From assembly GCF_021462225.1 (NCBI RefSeq), contig NC_061815.1:45915986-45979985 (forward strand): a stretch of DNA of 64,000 nt. Direction: 5' to 3'. This document shows, piece by piece, positions 52,111-64,000 of this stretch. The stretch comes from Girardinichthys multiradiatus (lineage: Eukaryota; Chordata; Actinopteri; Cyprinodontiformes; Goodeidae). Position numbers and translations under genes: made by a program. The stretch's first letter is position 1; every line of letters begins with the position of its first letter. Under the pieces are notes generated by a model. It made no database searches. It saw only the letters and a program-made list of their open reading frames with translations, and was not told where the DNA came from.

Positions 52111-53903
52111 ACACTATAATCTTATATTCATAAATAAGTGTCGAAGCACCACTGCAAAATATATCTTTTCTGCTTGTTTCTTGTTTGTACAGTGGGAGCT
52201 ACAATGCTGGTCAGCTATCATTAATTAATGTTTTGTTAATTAAGTAAATAAGAAAACAATTTCCATTGAGTTTTGGGATAATTGGGAACTAATTTTACAT
52301 GAAAATCCAGACAAAGTGTTTGGTTAGGAGTTACTTACTTAGCATTAGTCATTCGGCAGGTGAAAGCAGAGAACTACACAAAAACAACTTCAAAAAGCCT
52401 ACGGTTACATAGCTGAAGTTTAGACTTTAAAACTCAGTACTTATCGGTGGTTGAAATATTCCTGCTTTACTTTCACTGCATTCTACTTGTGTCCGCTGTG
52501 AAGCAACTGAGATGCTTCGTTTCATTGACAAACAAGAAACACAGGGTGTTTATAAATAGCATATAAATCATGAACAGTTTTAATAGCAATTTCATTTTAA
52601 AATGGTAATGGTCAGAGGTGAAATATATTCAAAAACAAATTTTAAATGAAAACATTTAAACACAGATAATTGTTCCATCTATACTACTGGTTGAATAAGT
52701 AGTTCAATTTATGGTTCCGAATTAATCTGAGCCACTCACCAAAGTGATCCGGTTTGTGTTGACATAGACACATAGACACACAAACGTCTGCATCCTTGAT
52801 CTGTTCTTTATTTAGATGATCTTTGGTTTTGTGAGTATTGACCCCCATCTGCCCCCTACACTTAACTTTCCTCCTTCTACTCTCCCATTATCGTGCCCCT
52901 CATGCAGAGTAAATTTGCTCTGACGCATTAAAGGCAACCAGACCCACCATGCTGTTTGTCTAAGATGCCAGAACATGTAAGACAAAAAATTATTATTATA
53001 ATTTAAAAATGATCGAATTAAGTCCCCTGAATCAGTGTGGTTGTGCCCCAGTATTGTTGGATGATGTTCAGGTGTTTTCAAACTGTCTACTCTGAAAATA
53101 TGATTAGAAACAATTCTGAAAAAACTATATATTTGTTTTTACCAGCAGTCAGTGCATTTTTATTTTTCTTGTGTTAATTTGGAGATAAATTATCCTGATG
53201 GGGAAAGCGAACATCTCTCCACTCCTTGATTCTAAAGTAAAAATAGCCGTGGTTGTTGTTTTTCTTCTTCTGCTCCTGATGACTCTTGTGTGTGGTGCCA
53301 ACCTTTGACTCTGGGCTCATGTAGCAGCCAGCATTAGCATTCATAGGACCCAGGTTAATACTTAATATGCTGCCTGATTCAGTACAAAGACTTGAAAAAT
53401 TAATCCTGGTGATTCAGGAACTGACCAGCTCTAATCTACGCTTTAAACATGATCCACGTCAGCCACCTGAAATATCTCCACAACCATCTAGAGGTAAAGA
53501 ATTACAAGGAAGATGCTGATTCAGTTGTTTAATTTAAGCCTCGTAGTACATAAATATTTAATAAACAAATAAAATGGCAAAGTTCTGATCCCACATCAAA
53601 AAGAAAGGTGATAAAGGCCAATGTGCCAATCTATTATAAACCACATTGGTCTACATTATGATAAAAGGTGATTGTTTTGATTATCTTACAGTAAACCGAA
53701 TAATGCCACACTTATGTTAACAATGAGAAGATGTGAAGCTATCTTTTATTTCTAAAATAAGAGGTGTAGTGACTAACAATACAGTAAAAACCCTAAAGAA
53801 GCTAAAGCTATCATTGTGTAACAAATATAACCTTCTGATTTCTTTGCAATCTACAATGATTTGTACTGAATGTACTGAATAAGTAAACAATGGAAATATT
53901 TCC

Positions 53904-54024
53904 CTGTGATGGATTGGCGACCTGTCCAGGGTGTACCCCGCCTCTTGCCCATAGACTGCTGGAGATAGGCACCAGCTCCTCCACGACCCACTATGGAATA
54001 AGCGGTAGAAAATGACTGACTGAC
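53904..54024 (+). repeat. 5'-truncated SINE family A tail with 13-bp target duplication
   Basis: Only the last 121 bp of the family are present (CTGTGATGGATTGGCGACCT to AATGACTGACTGAC). It is flanked by perfect direct repeats TGGAAATATTTCC at 53891-53903 and 54025-54037. Confidence 0.85.
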
Positions 54025-54479
54025 TGGAAATATTTCCATCCTTATCAGTCTGCAAAAATGTCTTCATGTTGCAAAAGCTGGGTTCCATAAACGTCAGATG
54101 AAAATGCAGAATTCAGAAGTTTTTACATAAATTTCTGCTTCATGTCAGGACTGAATTAATCTAAATACTAAAAATTACTTTCACAATTTCTCACTGGCAG
54201 AAAACAGCACAATTTTACAGGGACATGCAGGTCAATGCAAATTCAAAGCTTATGTTTCTTCACCATCATGTCAGATTTACTTGTTAGTTCACCAAAGAGG
54301 GTGAAAACAAATAGAAATTTTAACATTTTAGCACCTATAGAAAAAATTAAATAACTTTTTTTTGCTCCTTTTCTTGTTAACTAAAATGAAGCTTAAGACA
54401 TCAAAGTGCAATGCAACTGAAACTGCGCTGTTAAAAAAACAAAAAACATTTTTAAACAGTTCATTTAGGACATTTCTAG

Positions 54480-54690
54480 TCAAACCAACCACTCAAAGTG
54501 CTTTATACTAGACCTATATTCACACAGTGGCAAAGGCATCTATTCACTGATACACAGATTAGTACACAACTTCACGTTAACTGATTTGCCCAGTGGCACA
54601 TGGATATATGACAGGAAGAAGCTGGTATCAAACCAACAACTTTCAGATTGCAAGACAACTCTTCATCCCACTGAGCCACAGTCACTTTTA
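54480..54690 (-). repeat. tRNA-derived SINE, family B, copy 3
   Basis: Reverse-complement copy with CCACTCAAAGTGCTTTATAC, TTGCCCAGTGGCACATGG, TTGCAAGACAACTCTTCATC and CTGAGCCACAGTCAC. Confidence 0.65.
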
Positions 54691-57600
54691 CTGCTTTGTT
54701 GTTATCTGATGTTTGATTAATTATTGTAAAGACACCAATCAACCAAACTTTAGTTACAGCTGCAAAGTTAAAGTTGTAGTAATAACCATCTGCAGAGAAC
54801 ATTTTAATTGACAGAAAAATCCATCCTTGTTCAATCTGCACACATTCTGCTGCAAAAGCTGGCTTCCCTAAATCTCAGGGGAAAATGCTACTCTGAGATT
54901 TTCATAAAAATTCTTACTTTATGTCAATTCAAAATCTAGCTGAATCCAGTGAATAACTTTCATGAAGTTTTAGCTGGCAAGCAGCATTATAATTTCATGG
55001 GGAGATGCCAGTCAAATCAGAAGTGCATGAGGTAAACTTTAAGAAAGGCTTGTTTCTAGCCCAATGGGACTGGAAGTGACCAGCTTAGAAAGAGACAGGA
55101 GGAAGTTACTGCTGATAGGCAGAGCATAGGAGTACAAACAAACTCTGCTCAAACATTGCCAGTCAGGAGAATGACATGAATAATTTCAAAATGACTATAC
55201 AAAAAAAATCATAACGTGTTATTACAAGGAAATCATTGTTATAGCAACACGAGAACCCCAGAGAGCAGTGTTAGCAGGAAGGAGGATATATTAAAAGAAT
55301 GAAAAAGCTAGCGAAGGTAAGGAGGGGAACAATAACCAGGGAAAATGACAAAAGTGAAACCAGCCTCTACTTCTTAAGAGGTGTCTAATCCTCCTTCAGG
55401 AAGAGAAAGCTCAGTTAATGCTTGTTTCCACCCACATTACTCCTCTCTCCACTCTTTACGCCAATGCATTTAATTTAAAAAGCATAGAAATGTATTTGTC
55501 AGGATGCACTGGTCTTTAAAAGCCTTTTAAACAAACCTGTTACATGGATGATGTATCCACGCTCCAGCAGTCTGTCTAGCCTATCTGTGGACTGTATACG
55601 TCTTTCCCCTGCATTCATCAACATTGAAATGTAACAGGCACATCAATCTAAATGAACTGTCGTAACTACTTTCAGAAACCTGAGCTTTAAACATACTCAT
55701 GGCAGAGCTCTCCCAGCAGATTTAATGAAACTTTGCAGGCTGCTCAAGATAAAGCAAAACCTGGCAAGATGAATTTTTCATCAGTTTTCACTAGAAGGGA
55801 GTCACCCACCCAGTGCAATCCAGCAGCTCCTCATTTATCTGCTTCTCACGATTGGAACAGCAGTGGAAAAATTTGGACAGCATACAACAGTGGGAATGAT
55901 GAAGATACTGAGCTCATCCTTGGACCAAAACTTTAATCCCACCTGGCTGGGCTTTTTAATCTTGCAGTTGCAGTATCACACTTAGGTTTGCAGAATAACT
56001 TTTAAATCAGCCAGACATGGTTTGCTCTGCCAAGATTCTTCAATAGAACATGAAGTCAGTTGTTTTATTGAACAGTTTTGTGTAATTGAAGCAGAGTCAA
56101 AAAATATGTGGTCATTCCAGGTAAAACCCAAAAAGATAGATAAAAATGTCAGTCTAGACCTGCATTTTACTGCAGATAAAGTTTTTTTTCTTTTTCCTAT
56201 CAACAATTTACATTCTAATCCCCAGTATAGATTTAATTGCTGGTGAGAAAACTGACATAGCATTTAACTTTTCATGGTTAATGCTGACCTGCTTTGTTAT
56301 TTACTAAGTCTTAATTTTTGTTGCAACTGAAATGTTTCTATGAAGTTTTGACGAGCTATCATTGTTATGCTACTCTTAGATAAGAAGGTAAATAAGAGCT
56401 TTGATCAAACTGCAATCACCTCAAGTCATTAGAAACTATGCTGGTGATTTTGGCAGTGTAACAACATTCATAATACAAAAAATAATTTTATAATGTAGGC
56501 AAAAGAAACTTTTAGTTATAAACAATCAAATGGGTCATAATTCAAAGCAGACATTTGATAATAAATGCATTGTCGCTTTTCCAAAGCAGCAAATGCTAAA
56601 AAGAAGAACTCATCATAACAACTACACTGAATGTTGGTTAATCCTGCTGGGAAACCTGACTGAGTGTCTGAGGATAAAAATGCGATTAGTGTCATGGATG
56701 AAATCATCTGTCACAAGTGTTTAAGACTGCAGCTTTACGTAATAAATACAATTAACAGCAGCTTTATCTGTGCAGCGACTGTGGTGATTTTTCAGCAGAA
56801 TGTTGTTGGTGTAAGTGACAGTGAATTTAAAGTCAATCAACCATTCACAAGAAGCTTTAGTGGAAAACTAAGAAAATATTAACTTGCTGTTGCATCGCAT
56901 CCATCTACAGTAACAGTGTTCAGTCAATCAGTGTTTTTCTTCTTATTTATATTAAAGCTGATCTATCATCACAGGGAAAAAAGAAAACGTTTGGTTGCAT
57001 TGCATCTACAGTAACAGGCATATTACAGTGTATGATAGAAAAAGAGCCCTTCCTTTGTGACACTTTCAGAGTTATAGATGGGAGATCCAGAAGTTATTAT
57101 TTCCAAGTTATTATTATTTTTTGCATATAGTCTTGTCCTGCCTGAAGAAGTTGGGGCATGAAAAAGAACCATCAGACACGAGATTCTTCGTACTGACCAT
57201 TCTGAGACTGGTACAAATTGAAGTTTTATTCCCGCCTTGACGACCAGTGATTTATAGTACTTTACTATAATCTGCTAATAGTTTGCTGTAATGAAATGTT
57301 GTTTTGGCCCTCATATTTTATAAGAGTCAACTGAGCTAATTTGGAATTATTGCCACAATCAATAAAAATAGTAGGCTTGCACAAAACGCCAGCATGGAAG
57401 CACAAAATGAGGGTATGAACTGACGAAGATTGACTAGGAGCAAGATTAGACTGGGCTTTGTAATTGCTGTGGTTCAAACAGAATCTATTCAGAAATATAA
57501 TGTAACACAGTCATTGAAAAGTCAACAACCTTGTCTAAATGGAACAAGAAAGGCTTTTGTTTTCTTAAGATACAAGAGGCTGTGATTGACTAGGAAATGT

Positions 57601-58189
57601 CTGATGGAGTTGAATCAAGTGAGAGTACATTCAGTTCCTAAAAAGACTTTTCTCCTGATTTTTTAAATGCATGAATAGCTTTTGTGAAGGGAGGTTATGA
57701 ATTTATGTTTTTTCTCAGGTGTTAGTATTCAGTCATTTCACAAATAAAAAACTATTTGTGGATTACGAAAACTAAACCAGAAATGTAAACTATAGATGTC
57801 AGAGTGAACATTAAAAAAGCAGATAGTGATTACCAAATGCTGACAAAGTGGCTGACATCCCATACTTCCCCACTAATATTTACCTAGATGTCTCTTAGCT
57901 GGCTGCATTTTAAACACTTGTAGCCAACAACAAGCTTCTGGCACAATTCTGCCTGAAGATCTGAAGATATACCAGAGTATGGGTGGATGTTATTTAAATT
58001 GATTGATTTCCCAGCACAGAACTGGCTTTTAACCATAGTCCACAATTTATTTTTAAAAGGCTGGAGGTCAGAGCCATGTTAGGAAAATACTGACCTGTGT
58101 GTGTTTGGGATCATTTTTTCACTGGAACACTAATTTTGTCCATGTTTACATTTTTAGCTCTTGGTTTGAAATGAAGTTGGAGACTTTGG

Positions 58190-58960
58190 ATTTAGCTCTT
58201 CACCTTCAGTATTTCATCTACTGTGCAATTTATCAGCATCAGTGACAGTAAAACAATCCCACAGCATGATGCTACCAAAACCATGTGTGACACTTGTTAT
58301 AGTTTTTTGTGGTTCAAAAGCCTCACCTTGACTTCTTCCAACATAACAAATGTTGCTATGTCCAAATAACCTTAAGTAATCTTAACTAACAAAGTTCATC
58401 TTTGTCTCATTTTACCATAAAAACTTTCCCCAGAAAATATCTAATTTCTAGGCTTGAGGTTATTCCTGAACATCTTAACCACCTTTCTTTATTTAAGGAT
58501 GCCAGTTTTTGCCCACGCCTTGGCAAAGTGGTGACACCCCCAAATAACTTGTACTTGTACACAGCTTTATAAACTTATGATCTGGGATTATTCTGCTTGT
58601 TTGGAAATTTCTCCAAATATCTTTCCCAACATGTGTTAGTTTACAATTTTCCTTCTTATATTCACGGATATTCACCAAGTTCCTTAAACATTCCCATTGT
58701 CCTGAGAATTGGTCAATCCAGTAAGTGCTATTCATTCAGCAAATTCATTTTCTGTTCTACAAAGAGAAACTTCAACCTATACTCAGTCATGATGACGAAC
58801 CAGAAGACAACAGGCATTTGTCATCAACATATGAAAGGGGATTATATGTATAATACTGAAGGTGGCACATCCAATTCCTGTTTTCAAATACTTAAACAGT
58901 TGTGTTTAATAATTCCACCTTGGAAAAAAAAACAGCCTCAAATTATTTGATTCATACTCG
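58190..58960 (-). pseudogene. heavily decayed Tc1-like element
   Basis: Minus-strand order is that of a Tc1 transposase middle: CCCACAGCATGATGCTACCA near 58259 corresponds to the HGGGSIMVWG-type glycine-rich segment, and AAAGTTCATCTTTGTCTCAT near 58390 to the SDETKI segment. No frame is open. Ends not found. Confidence 0.5.
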
Positions 58961-61198
58961 TGATGAGTCAATGTACACTTGTACCATAGACTACAGAATC
59001 AAATGCTGCAAACATATTTTGGGGTTTTATGAGGAAGTAAAAGAAACAAAATAGGGTTAGCCTTAAAAAGACACATAAGGAAACAGGTAAAGTATTAGAC
59101 ATGAGTTTAAAAACACAAGAGGATTGTGGTTGTGGTTTGCATTGTTGTTACTCACTTCCCATTTAGCTTTGTCTCTTCATTGTTTAAAATACTGGACTGT
59201 ATATATTTCAGTGGTTCTGTCTTTGTCTAAGACGTACCAGAAAAAGAACTAGTAAAATAGAACATTTAATTCATATACCTCAAAATTTATGAATACCGAA
59301 TTATAATCTACATGCTAAAAGTAAAATCAATTGGATAGAATAAACAGAGTGATGGATAAAGTAAAACAGCAGACAGAAGTGGAAAACCTAGTTAGAAACA
59401 TGGGTTGAAACAGGCAGATGACAGGGAGAGATGGATTTAAAGAAAACGAAAATAAACATGTTAATATTGAGCCTAGGTTTGTGTGCCTTTAGCAGGTTAC
59501 AGTACAAAGGATTTTGCACTCCAGTTTACATAATCTGTGTAACTTTTGCATTAAAAGGTTGGAAAAAAAACCCACTGCAGTCAACTTGCTCCAATAGCCC
59601 CCAGCCAAATCAACAAAGCTGTGACATTTTCCAGTTAAGCTGCGACCATCATGTGTGAGAACACGCATTACTAACAGGCTTATTAAGAAATACATTTATA
59701 AAGTAAGCCTGTCCATGAGAGACTCTTTATTCCTTAGAACTTGATTCAGCTCTGCTCTGATGGGAAGGCAAGCAGCACCACAAGGAGCCCAGCCAGTGGG
59801 ATGTTGTGGTGATTCTTTCACACAAAGATATCAGAGGTTGCACGCGGACACAGTGAGGAAAGAAATTTGTCAACAATTATATTCTGCAGAAGTTGTAACA
59901 TTAATCCAGACAAGGAACTTTGCTTGCCCTTTTATAGTTCCACTCCCGAGTCAAGGAAACTACAATTTTTATTCAAAATCAGTTCTTCTAAATGAGCGAA
60001 GAATCACACCATTTTAAGAGGTCGCACATTTAAAATCTATCTTTAAACAATGTAACCTTTAAATGAAGCCATATTATCATAATTTCTTCCCTATAATCAG
60101 ACATTTCTGTGTTTGTGGTAAACTGATTAAACGTAAGGGTAGATTAAGAGCAGCTGTTGCAGATTTTGTTTTAGTATACATTCGCAACAGTCGGTATTTA
60201 TTATCACGGTTCAGAAGAAAACAGAGGGGGGAAGCAACTGTGCTCTGGGTGGCTTGCCCATTGGACATGTCCCTCTGAGAGATTACCCATCAAATGGCAA
60301 AATCTGGAGATCATTTTTGAGGATCACATATTTAATTTCTAGTTTTGGCTACAAAAAAACACGATCAAATTGTGCCTTATTTTACAACAGAGAAAGTATT
60401 TTCTAACTAAACTGACTATGATAGTTGCTATGCAGAAAAAGAGTGTGGGTGTGAGAAGAGAGCAAACATGTTACTACAATTTCTGCAGCAAACTGAACAT
60501 AAAAGAAAAAGGCAACACCTGCTGCAGATATTTGCTTTATAATTGTTTTTTTTTTTGTTTTTTTTTTGCTGCTTAGTTTGTTTAGATAAGAAATAATAAT
60601 CTGAAATAAAAATGATCATTTTAAGATCTTTTTCTGATAAGAAAAAAACATGAAAAACATGTTATTATTATTCTATTAAAAATATTATTCCAGCCTTAAA
60701 CTGACCAAGTTACAGAAAAACACAAATTAAAAGCTTGATTCAGTGCTGAACATTTTTAGCAGATCTATTCAATAACATAAGAAATTATGCTAAAAAATAT
60801 TTTTCTACAATATTAACCAGAACTGATCAACCAAACAACTAGCAACAGTTGTTTAAAATAGGTTTAAAATACTAAAATACATCACTTGGAAAGCCTAAGC
60901 GATACATTTCTGAAACACTGAGGTATCTTCTGTCTCCTATAGAAGCTGTCTGTATTCCTGTGATTTCACAAGTGAGGCTTTTCATGCAGTGCTGCTCGGG
61001 GTGTCAATAGAAAAAGCTAAAAGCATTCAAGGAGCAGGTCTTCATCCTTCTACCTGTTGCTATGCAACAAGATGTTCACTTTTGGATAATACCTTTGGCA
61101 TTCCTGTGTTTTACTAGAAAGTTCAACACATAGGTTGTGGTGAAACAGCGACAAAGAGAAGAATCATGGTGATACCCAGGACTTTGTAGGGCTAAAGG

Positions 61199-61750
61199 TG
61201 TTATGATTTGTGGGTGTTTTTGGGTTTTGTTGGTCTGTTTCACAGTTAAGGTTTTCAATCATGTTTCTGCTTATTATTTTCCTAGTCATGTTTTAGTTTT
61301 TGTCTTCTCGTTCATGTGTTGTCAAGTTAAGTTTTTGGATCTGGTTATGCTTTCGTTTCATGTTTTTCTAGTTATGTTTCTATTAGTTTGTGATCTTGAA
61401 TTCCTGTTGTGCTCCAGTCACGTTTGTTCTCTCCTGTCAATTAAGTTTATTCGGTTCACCTGCACCTAGTTAATCTGTCTTGCTTCCCCTGGTTCACACT
61501 CCATACATACACACCTGTTCTGTTTATTCCTTCCGGAAACATTTTCTAATCATGCTCATGTCTTGTTTACTGGATCATGCTCATGTCTAGTTTTTTTTTG
61601 GATCATGCCAAACCTATCTTGCCCGCCCGTTTATTGTTTTGTTCCTGCCTCTTCTATAAGTGAGTTTTTGTTAATTAAATCCTTTTGCACTTACCGTCAT
61701 GCCACCTGCTAGTCTGCATTCTGGGTTCCTCCGTTCCTCAAAGCCTAACA
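61199..61750 (+). repeat. LTR-like repeat with TGTTA...TAACA ends
   Basis: 552 bp bounded by TGTTATG and CCTAACA (inverted TGTTA/TAACA), pyrimidine-rich, with a late AATTAAATCC that could be a polyadenylation signal. Flanks (AAAGG and AAAAG) are similar but not a clean duplication. It fits a solo LTR, but another repeat class is possible. Confidence 0.45.
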
Positions 61751-62375
61751 AAAAGTTAGTAATTCATCCTTTTTAGGATATTAGTGATTAAAACACACCC
61801 TTAACCTGAAGAGGATAAATTCTCTGTTTACTGGAAGAGACAATGAGAAGATAGAATGATTTTCCACAGCTGGGTATTTTAAAAGAATGTAGGACTTTAG
61901 AAGGCCAATATGTCTCTATTTTTTTTATTTAATGAATGCATTTTTATTCTTAATCCTCTTATCATAGCTGTGTCCTGGAAACAACAGAAAAAGTACAAAA
62001 TAAGTACAAAAAAGATCAATTTGGCCTAGAAGCACAAGAAACATTCGAGCAGGGGGATGTTTCCCCTCTTGATTACATATTTCAAACTTTATGTTTTAAC
62101 TAGTGCATCTTAAGGAGATGCAAAAGGTAGTTTCCCCATTGACTGATTACCTTACAGTTTATCAGAGTAAAACACAGACAAAAGCATTTAAGTAGACTTT
62201 CAACCTTTAGGTCAATACAGGAAATGAAAGTTAGTGGACCTGAAATGAAAATTACAGGTCCACTAAATGAGAGTTGTAGATATTGATCTTAATCCTTGTC
62301 GGAAGAAAAACAGCTGCTGTTTAGTTTCTTATTCCTTTTCCTGTTATAGTTAATGTTCCTGAACGATAACAAGCA

Positions 62376-62402
62376 TGTGTGTGTGTGTGTGTGTGAGAGA
62401 GA
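62376..62402. repeat. compound TG/AG microsatellite
   Basis: Ten TG units (62376-62395) followed by about four GA units. Confidence 0.9.
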
Positions 62403-63009
62403 GCCTCAGGGGCTGAATGTTAATGTCAAAGCCAACTTCCCATGAGCTTGCCTGAAAAACACACGACACAGGATAAACACTGTTACCATAGAATCTGTAT
62501 CTATGGAGAGACAATGAGACTTTACTTTACTTTTCAGGAGAAGACATACGATCAAACCGACAGTATACATAAAGATTTAATTTGAAGCTGCCAACCTTGC
62601 CTTTAATGACTCAGTAACAATGTTCCCACTAGTGCTATAAGAATACTTAAACTAGGATACAAAAATGAGGTTCTTTTCCCAGTGTCTTTGATGGTGCAGC
62701 TGATAAACAGCAGTAGTTACGCTCCATATAAAGCCACCATAAGAATGTCACTCTTACATCCTAATTAAAACAAATTACTGTTGTTTTCAATAATACTTTC
62801 TGCCAGAGCTTAATGGTAGTGCCTTCATGGGGAAAGGTTTTTTATTCATATACACATTTAGTCCCAACCACAAATATAACTTTTATAGTTAGGATTTTGT
62901 TTAAAAACTGGATACTTCTGAAGCAGAGCACAATTGATGTGTTTCTTTATTTTTTAGAAATAAAAATCTAAAAAGAGTACCCTGTATTTGTGCTTAGATT
63001 GTCTAAGTC

Positions 63010-63280
63010 AATGCTTCTGGAGGATGCTAATTTGACACATCTAGCAAACGTTTTTTTAATAAACAGTTTTTTTCTAAGTCTTGCCATGGATCCTCATTTG
63101 GATTTAGGTCTGGACTTTGACTAGGCCACTGTAAAACATGAACATGCTTTGGTCTAAACCACTACATTTCAGCTCTGGCTGTATGCTTAGGGTCATTGTC
63201 CTGCTGGAATATTGCAGTCATGATGGACTGTTTGGATGCAATATTTGGTAGGATATTAATTTCAAATTCTGCATGCCATT
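63010..63280 (-). repeat. Tc1-like scrap
   Basis: GGATTTAGGTCTGGACTTTG then ACTAGGCCACT (63101-63130) and GGGTCATTGTCCTGCTGGAA (63190) are the reverse complements of the SPDLNP and FQQDND coding segments of a Tc1 transposase. Nothing else of the element is recognisable. Confidence 0.5.
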
Positions 63281-64000
63281 AATATTTTTAACCTGTTAGA
63301 TGGACTTTTCTCAGTGGCTGAGAAGTTAAAGCACACAAAGAGTGGTGGGACAATGTGACACAGGAAGAGTCAGGTAAATGTAGGTTAATTAGAATTGAAA
63401 TTGTCATCACAATTAAGATACATGTCTTCCTGATATATTCTATCTATAAAGCTGCTGTCACACAGTTTCGTATCCTGTCATGTATGCTGGCAAAAAAACA
63501 AATAAAACTAATTTAGCACATTTTGTGGAACATAAAGCTATGTCATGTCTTTACAGCATGTTTGCCACTTCTGATGCACTCATGCTTTAAATGGTGCATG
63601 TTTCTGTTGCATCATAACTGGTTGTGTTACTTTCCATGACATCAGCATCTACATTATTATTATTATTCTAAAAGATCGACAAGCCATCTGGCAATATAAT
63701 TTAACACTCAATGAATGCCCCCAAGTTGACAAATGAATATCAGCTGAATAACAGTATCGAATACTTTGAGTTTCAAGGATCCAGCTCGGTGAAGTGAGTG
63801 AACCTTCTGGCCAGGGTAAAATGAGATTAATTAGTGTTATTTCTGAGTCATTGCTGGGACATTTGAGCCATAGTTACGTTGTTTCCTTACTAGTTGTGTA
63901 CACGTGTAGCATTCATGGAATATGTGGACATGAGAAGGAATTATTGACATGTTCAAAAAGTCTGTGGCAGCCTGGCTTATCTGGTGATACAACTGAACTG

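Larger units (their letters stand above)
48375..64000 (-). other. upstream of visible exons: probable first intron of prom1
   Basis: 15.6 kb without a confident exon on either strand. Recognised contents are a LINE fragment (51310-52110), a SINE tail (53904-54024), a SINE family B copy (54480-54690), a Tc1 relic (58190-58960), an LTR-like repeat (61199-61750), a TG/AG microsatellite (62376-62402) and a Tc1 scrap (63010-63280). The signal-peptide exon of prom1 should lie here or above 64000; I could not find it here. Confidence 0.6.

Noticed and set aside
55733..55936. Plus-strand frame of 67 codons ending in NSGNDEDTELILGPKL
   Set aside because: Composition is protein-like, but I recognise no family and see no gene signals around it.
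1..64000. CRISPR arrays, operons, riboswitches or bacterial-type systems
   Set aside because: No spaced direct-repeat arrays and no compact gene runs; the exon-intron structure and repeats are those of a vertebrate.

Overview
This is vertebrate nuclear DNA, almost certainly from a teleost fish. It is AT-rich, has no bacterial-style gene packing, and carries typical fish repeats: Tc1-like transposons in several states of decay, L2/CR1-type and RTE-type LINE fragments, tRNA-derived SINEs and LTR-like repeats. I cannot name the species.

The only host gene I can support is prominin-1 (prom1, the CD133 family) on the minus strand. I placed 20 coding exons by hand, from 48374 down to 213. All reading phases agree across the junctions and give 692 uninterrupted codons. 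They cover the region equivalent to about residue 73 to 770 of the roughly 865-residue human protein (human sequence recalled, not searched). Visible parts are the end of the N-terminal ectodomain, transmembrane segments 1-4, the Cys-rich first cytoplasmic loop, the whole first large extracellular loop and most of the second. Missing are the signal-peptide exon, expected above position 64000 or unrecognised above 48374, and the exons for TM5 and the cytoplasmic tail, expected below position 1. Residue numbers in the entries count from the first complete codon visible (exon 1 of this window).

Layout: 1-4800 holds seven 3' exons; 4.8-9.0 kb is an intron with a Tc1 relic; 9.0-13.9 kb is an exon-dense block (exons 8-14) with TM3 and TM4; 13.8-17.6 kb is an intron mostly filled by a 5'-truncated LINE; 17.55-25.7 kb has exons 4-7 spaced by Tc1 and LINE copies; 25.7-38.7 kb is a 12.9-kb intron full of repeats; 38.7 kb is the TM1 exon; 38.9-47.6 kb is an 8.8-kb intron holding a nearly intact Tc1 element; 47.6-48.4 kb has a 27-nt microexon and the first visible exon; 48.4-64 kb has no confident gene and is read as first-intron or upstream DNA with repeats.

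The most informative observations are the 27-nt microexon matching the known alternative 9-residue segment of mammalian prominin-1, a GC-AG intron forced by phase and homology, a tetranucleotide repeat lying on a splice donor, a 121-bp SINE tail flanked by a perfect 13-bp target duplication, Tc1 copies dead in the catalytic Glu, a perfect 21-bp hairpin, and a fragment of an integrase-type transposon. I found no new molecular system.
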